Made by a program: the position numbers and the translations under genes. Below the pieces are notes generated by a model. The model worked only from the letters and a program-made list of their open reading frames with translations, did not search any database and was not told the origin of the DNA. Below, piece by piece: positions 60,163 to 64,000 of a stretch of 64,000 nt of DNA. The first letter of the stretch is position 1. Each line of letters opens with the position of its first letter. The stretch comes from Chryseolinea soli (GTDB taxonomy: Bacteria; Bacteroidota; Bacteroidia; Cytophagales; Cyclobacteriaceae): NCBI RefSeq assembly GCF_003589925.1, contig NZ_CP032382.1, forward strand, positions 3,596,001 to 3,660,000, written 5' to 3'.

Positions 60163-60774
60163 ATGAAAAAGAATTTTCGGTACTGTTCTGAATATGAGTT
60201 AGTCACTCTATTAAAGGAGGGAAGCGAGCCAGCACTCAAAGAATTGTTCTTGAGGTTTGAGCAAAAAATTCTTCTCTATGTTTTCCGGCTCACCCGGTCG
60301 CACGAGGTGGCCGAAGAAATTCTACAAGACACATTTGTTAAGCTTTGGGAATGCCGCGAGAGCCTGGATATGTCTCTTTCGTTCAGCGCATTTGTCTATA
60401 AGATCGCTAAAAATCGTATTCTCAATTATCTGCGAAGCAATACCGCGCAGGTTGCCATGAAGAAGGCCTACAGCTTGTCGATGGTCACATCGCGGAATGC
60501 CACGGAGGAGCAGATCTTTTTTAATGAGTATGTTCAAATCGCCGACCGGGCGATCGATTGCCTTCCACCCCAACGTAAGTCTATATTTAAAATGAGCCGC
60601 AACGAAGGAAAGAGCTATGAGGAAATAGCGGTGACTTTGGGGATCTCAAAAAATACGGTTCGCGTGCAAATTGTTCAGTCTTTGAAAGATATCCGCCGGT
60701 TCATGTCACTGCATTCCGACATTGCCGATAGTCTTTTTATGGTGTGGGTCATGGTTTGGGTTTCGGTTTTCTAG
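60163..60774 (+). CDS. ECF RNA polymerase sigma factor (FecI-like)
   Basis: A protein of 203 residues. Region 2 shows LFLRFEQKILLYVFRLTRSHEVAEEILQDTFVKLWE, and region 4 shows LPPQRKSIFKMSRNEGKSYEEIAVTLGISKNTVRVQIV. It is followed by a FecR gene and an STN-type TonB receptor, the standard cell-surface signalling cascade of Bacteroidota: the receptor reports ligand capture to FecR, which releases the sigma factor to transcribe the uptake genes. Confidence 0.94.
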   Translation: MKKNFRYCSEYELVTLLKEGSEPALKELFLRFEQKILLYVFRLTRSHEVAEEILQDTFVKLWECRESLDMSLSFSAFVYKIAKNRILNYLRSNTAQVAMKKAYSLSMVTSRNATEEQIFFNEYVQIADRAIDCLPPQRKSIFKMSRNEGKSYEEIAVTLGISKNTVRVQIVQSLKDIRRFMSLHSDIADSLFMVWVMVWVSVF

Positions 60775-60849
60775 ACGGTCCAAACAAATATTTTCTATTC
60801 GCATAGACCTCGTTGTGATTTGAGGTGTATTATAGACAAAGATCACAAC

Positions 60850-61866
60850 TTGGATAACAACACTTTTCATCCGGAATTATTTCGAAGATTTTTAGAAGGC
60901 ACCTGCACGGCCGATGAAAAGCGCACGGCAGAACAGTACTTAGAGAATCCCGAGTTTGCCAGTCAGATCGATGCCATGATGCAGCAGATGTGGGATGAAA
61001 CCACGGAGCCCTTGGCCGATCGGCGGGCTGCTGAAAAGCGCTACCAGCGCGTACGCAGCAAGATCAAACCCGATCAGCGTAAAGTTTATTATAAGGTCGC
61101 TGCGTCCGTAGTGTTCTTGATGCTGTGTTCCTATTTCACAACGCGATATTGGGATGCCATTCGTGATCGTGTTGATCCGGTGCGCTATGTTTCTGTGGAA
61201 ACAAAGGCTGGAGAACAGCGCCTTCTGGAGTTGCCCGACGGCAGCCAGGTGTGGCTCAATGCGTCGTCGCGACTTCGTTATCCGGCATCGTTTCGCGGTG
61301 CGCTGCGCGAAGTGGCGCTCACGGGCGAGGCGTTCTTTGAAGTGCACCGCGATGAGCATAAACCCTTTGTGGTGCAGACGCGCGAGTTCTATACGCGGGT
61401 GTTGGGTACGTCCTTTAACATAGAAGCCTATGACGACGACGCTACTATTGATGTGACGGTAGCTACGGGAAAGGTTGCGGTGGGTCTGTTTGATTCAACA
61501 CGCCACGAGCAAAATGAATTGGCGTTGTTGACCCCCAACCATCATGTGCGCTACGATCTGGGACAGCACACGTGGATAAAAGATTCGGTTGCCTCGGCCA
61601 CACGGGTGGCATGGCATGAAGGAAGATTGGTTTTCAAAAGCTGTCCGCTGCCGGAAATGATAAAACGACTTGAGCGCTGGTATGCTGTGAAGATAAACCT
61701 CTCGGATGTGCCCGCCGGCGCGTGCAAAGTGACGGCCGCCTTCAATGAAGGCACACCCCTCCAAGACGTGCTGGAGTCGGTGAAGCTGACGGGTCTTATT
61801 ACCTACACGTTGCATAGTGCGCAGAAGATTGACGTGGTGGCCCGTGGCTGCGACATAAAAAAATAG
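60850..61866 (+). CDS. FecR-family anti-sigma factor
   Basis: A TTG at 60850 gives MDNNTFHPELFRRFLEG, the usual FecR opening; another TTG at 60820 adds ten residues. An anti-sigma N-terminal part precedes a transmembrane helix near residue 80 (VYYKVAASVVFLMLCSYF). The periplasmic FecR domain has LLELPDGSQVWLNASSRLRYP, LTGEAFFEVHRDEHKPFVV and TRVLGTSFNIEAYDDD, and the C-terminal domain (DUF4974) ends with VTAAFNEGTPLQDVLESVKLTG. It senses the STN domain of the receptor encoded 166 bases downstream. Confidence 0.93.
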   Translation: MDNNTFHPELFRRFLEGTCTADEKRTAEQYLENPEFASQIDAMMQQMWDETTEPLADRRAAEKRYQRVRSKIKPDQRKVYYKVAASVVFLMLCSYFTTRYWDAIRDRVDPVRYVSVETKAGEQRLLELPDGSQVWLNASSRLRYPASFRGALREVALTGEAFFEVHRDEHKPFVVQTREFYTRVLGTSFNIEAYDDDATIDVTVATGKVAVGLFDSTRHEQNELALLTPNHHVRYDLGQHTWIKDSVASATRVAWHEGRLVFKSCPLPEMIKRLERWYAVKINLSDVPAGACKVTAAFNEGTPLQDVLESVKLTGLITYTLHSAQKIDVVARGCDIKK

Positions 61867-61928
61867 AATCGTGAACGCCCGAAAAAAGCAAACACATGAG
61901 TTGACTACATAAAATCGACATAAAAAGA

Positions 61929-61977
61929 AAGACGGAAGCGCGCCAACGCCTCCGTCTTGGGCCGGACGAAGCGTCCG
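61929..61977 (+). promoter_or_regulatory. Two stem-loops in the receptor leader
   Basis: Stem 1 pairs AAGACGGAAGCG (61929-61940) with CGCCTCCGTCTT (61947-61958), one mismatch, six-base loop. Stem 2 pairs CGGAC with GTCCG (61963-61977). They lie between fecR and the receptor ATG at 62033. No long T-run follows, so they could be a weak attenuator or mRNA-stability element. Confidence 0.4.
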
Positions 61978-62032
61978 GGTCTTAAAACATAGTGATCCGG
62001 TTAGAATCCTAATTTTTAAAACCTTTAAAAGT

Positions 62033-64000
62033 ATGCAAAAACTTTTAATGAGCTGCCATGTCCTTGTCGTTCTTTTTCCCAGGCTGGCATCTTTGCATTG
62101 TTTTGTATTTGGAATCACCCAGGCAGCATTCGGGGGCGAGCAACAGAAATCGACAGAGGTATTCATCTCGGTTGCGTTGCAACAATCATCGCTGCCGGAA
62201 GCCCTCGACGTGATCGGATCCAAAGGCGGATTCGGCATCACCTACAACGATGCTGACCTCCCCAAGGATTTAAAAGTCACCTATCATTCGGCCCGTGTCT
62301 CCGTGGCCGACGCGCTCAAGACCGTGCTGCATGAAACATCGCTCAGCTTCCGCGAGCACGAAAACAACATCATCATTTTTGTTAAGCCTGCGGCCAAGCA
62401 TCTTCAGAAAGGAACCCTGGGCGGCAAGCTGAAAGATGATGCAACGGGCGAGCTGCTCATTGGCGCAAGCGTTCGCCTTATCGGCACACCCTATGGGAAT
62501 ATCACGAACGCAGAAGGAGATTTTTTGATCCGCGATATTCCCGAAGGCGTCTACCAGGTGGCGGTATCGTATCTCGGCTATGAAACATTGATTGCGCGCG
62601 ACGTGGCCATCACGGCTAACCAGCACACGGTGTTCGACCGCGCGTTGAAGGCGTCGGGCACGCAATTGCAGGACATTACCGTTATCGGCGACCGTGTGTT
62701 ATCGGGCAATGTGGTGGAGACAAACGAGTCGGCGTTGGTGAAGGAAATTCGAAACTCGTCGCTCATCATCACCGGCATTTCGGCACAACAAATTGCACGC
62801 AGTGTGGATCAAGATGCAGGGGAGGTGGCGCGACGCCTTCCCGGTGTGTCGCTGCAAAACAATTTTGTGAACATCCGTGGCATGCACGAGCGCTACAACA
62901 TCACTTACCTCAACGGCATGGTGGCGCCCAGCTCGGAATCCGATCGTCGGGCATTCTCTTATGACCTGCTGCCCAGCAACATGATCGATAAGATGACGGT
63001 ATACAGAAGTCCTGGCCCGGAGTTGCTGGCCGACTGGGCGGGAGGGGCCATTAAGATTGAAACCAAGAACACATCCATTGCGCGACAGTTTGAAGTAAAC
63101 CTTTCCTCATGGTATCGACCGGGATCGACTTTCGAAGATTATTATACAAACACAGGTGGCAAAAAAGATTGGCTCGGAAAAGACGACGGCACACGGGCGT
63201 TGCCAGCAGGCTTCCCCGGCGTGGGCGACATTCCTGCGGGTGGCATTGGGTCGCCCGGTTATTTCCGGACAGACACCGTGAACTTTCACGGACTGGTGTT
63301 ATCGCCCGAGAATATGGCGACCAACGCAAAGCTCGCCAAGTCACTGTATAATTCGTGGGACCTGAAGCGTGCGCGGTCTGGTCCTGATTATCGCGCCGGC
63401 ATCAACTACTATGATGCCTGGAAAATCGGAAATGTGCGACTGAGCAATCTCACTTCCATCAACACCACACAGGCCGTTCAGCTGGTGAATCAAAGCTTTG
63501 TGCCACAGCGCGTTATTTCCAAGGATGGAAGTGTGAGCGACTCGCGCGCCTTCCAGGACTCGGTTAGCCGCAAGATGGCGCGATGGGGAGTGCTGCAGAA
63601 TTTGTCAATTGCATTCAATGAGCGTCACACCGTTGAGCTGAAGGGCATCTTTAACCGGTTGGGCACCGACGAGACGTTGGTTCGGCAAGGGAACGAAGGC
63701 ATTGTTGTAGACGATGGCGGTTATGTGCGCAACATCATCTACACCTATAGAAGTCGCAGCATCGGGGCTGCGCAGGTGGCAGGCAGTCACACGTTAGGGC
63801 AATCAGGAACACATTCATTAAAATGGTCGGCCGCCTATTCGACGTCGATAGAGAATGTTCCTGCCCAGCGCAGTTTTTACAACACACGCTATCCGTTTCA
63901 GTACATCCTTCCCAATCGCGGGTCGACCACCAATGCGCTGTATTATATTGATACGAAAGAGACCAACCACACCTACACGCTGGACTATGAGAAGAAATTC
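62033..64000 (+). CDS. STN-domain TonB-dependent receptor (SusC/FecA-like), C-terminus beyond the window
   Basis: The ATG at 62033 opens a frame of 656 codons that stays open to the window edge. After a signal region comes an STN (secretin/TonB short N-terminal) domain (VALQQSSLPEALDVIGSKGGF; VADALKTVLHETSLSFREHE) that contacts FecR. A carboxypeptidase-D-like regulatory domain follows (LGGKLKDDATGELLIGASVRLIGT, FLIRDIPEG), then the plug (IARSVDQDAGEVARRLPGVSLQNN, NIRGMHERYN) and the start of the beta-barrel. It is the sensor and transporter for the sigma/FecR pair upstream. Its ligand is not predictable from this fragment. Confidence 0.9.
   Translation, partial: MQKLLMSCHVLVVLFPRLASLHCFVFGITQAAFGGEQQKSTEVFISVALQQSSLPEALDVIGSKGGFGITYNDADLPKDLKVTYHSARVSVADALKTVLHETSLSFREHENNIIIFVKPAAKHLQKGTLGGKLKDDATGELLIGASVRLIGTPYGNITNAEGDFLIRDIPEGVYQVAVSYLGYETLIARDVAITANQHTVFDRALKASGTQLQDITVIGDRVLSGNVVETNESALVKEIRNSSLIITGISAQQIARSVDQDAGEVARRLPGVSLQNNFVNIRGMHERYNITYLNGMVAPSSESDRRAFSYDLLPSNMIDKMTVYRSPGPELLADWAGGAIKIETKNTSIARQFEVNLSSWYRPGSTFEDYYTNTGGKKDWLGKDDGTRALPAGFPGVGDIPAGGIGSPGYFRTDTVNFHGLVLSPENMATNAKLAKSLYNSWDLKRARSGPDYRAGINYYDAWKIGNVRLSNLTSINTTQAVQLVNQSFVPQRVISKDGSVSDSRAFQDSVSRKMARWGVLQNLSIAFNERHTVELKGIFNRLGTDETLVRQGNEGIVVDDGGYVRNIIYTYRSRSIGAAQVAGSHTLGQSGTHSLKWSAAYSTSIENVPAQRSFYNTRYPFQYILPNRGSTTNALYYIDTKETNHTYTLDYEKKF

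Overview
The window reads as chromosomal DNA of a Bacteroidota bacterium, most likely a soil or aquatic Cytophagales relative of Chryseolinea or Ohtaekwangia (this placement is an inference). The signs are type IX secretion C-terminal sorting domains, SusC/SusD pairs, an STN-type TonB receptor behind an ECF sigma/FecR pair, Bacteroidota-style lipoprotein signals, promoters resembling the TAnnTTTG -7 element, and few Shine-Dalgarno sequences. Base composition looks moderate throughout, and I see no prophage, insertion sequence, CRISPR array, rRNA or tRNA.

Layout. 1-10.6 kb is mostly minus strand: surface and secreted proteins (a WD40 propeller cut by the window edge, a quinoprotein-like propeller with discoidin/FN3/T9SS modules, an eight-repeat propeller with Ig-like and T9SS modules, two lipoproteins), plus a small zeta-toxin-like kinase pair on the plus strand. 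10.8-18.2 kb holds a NarL-type two-component system, a TPR lipoprotein, an NTF2-like protein, a Clp_N-SseB fusion and a TetR regulator. 18.3-24.2 kb is an RND efflux operon, with operator-like palindromes on both sides of tetR that share a GACA-N4-TGTC core. 24.4-27.9 kb holds a STAS-like protein and three PD40 propeller paralogues. 28-32.6 kb holds an ECF41 (SigJ-type) sigma operon with a matching promoter and a PadR plus FtsX-type permease pair. 32.7-38.4 kb carries a SMEK-TPR-WG protein, a membrane-inserted amidohydrolase and a TPR protein.

38.5-57.9 kb is the most interesting part. It encodes a DUF1338 2-oxoadipate dioxygenase/decarboxylase, an ALDH7-type aminoadipate-semialdehyde dehydrogenase, a membrane TPR-HTH regulator, an APC amino-acid permease, SusC/SusD, a fused APH-type kinase / M23 / phospho-lyase resembling the hydroxylysine kinase and phosphohydroxylysine phospho-lyase of animals, a GH2 beta-galactosidase and a GH31 alpha-glycosidase. 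Together these could take glucosyl-galactosyl-hydroxylysine, the collagen O-glycan unit, to 2-hydroxyglutarate, apart from one transamination that is not encoded here. Three promoters of this region (DUF1338/ALDH7, permease, SusC) share a direct repeat GTAGAG-N5-GTAGAGGT, placed 30-31 bp upstream of a -7-like element in every case. That points to one regulon. I propose a glycosyl-hydroxylysine utilization system; the domains and the box are seen directly, the substrate is inferred.

58-64 kb holds a DUF1629/immunity-like protein overlapping a lipoprotein gene, then an ECF sigma factor, a FecR anti-sigma factor and an STN-containing TonB-dependent receptor that runs off the window.
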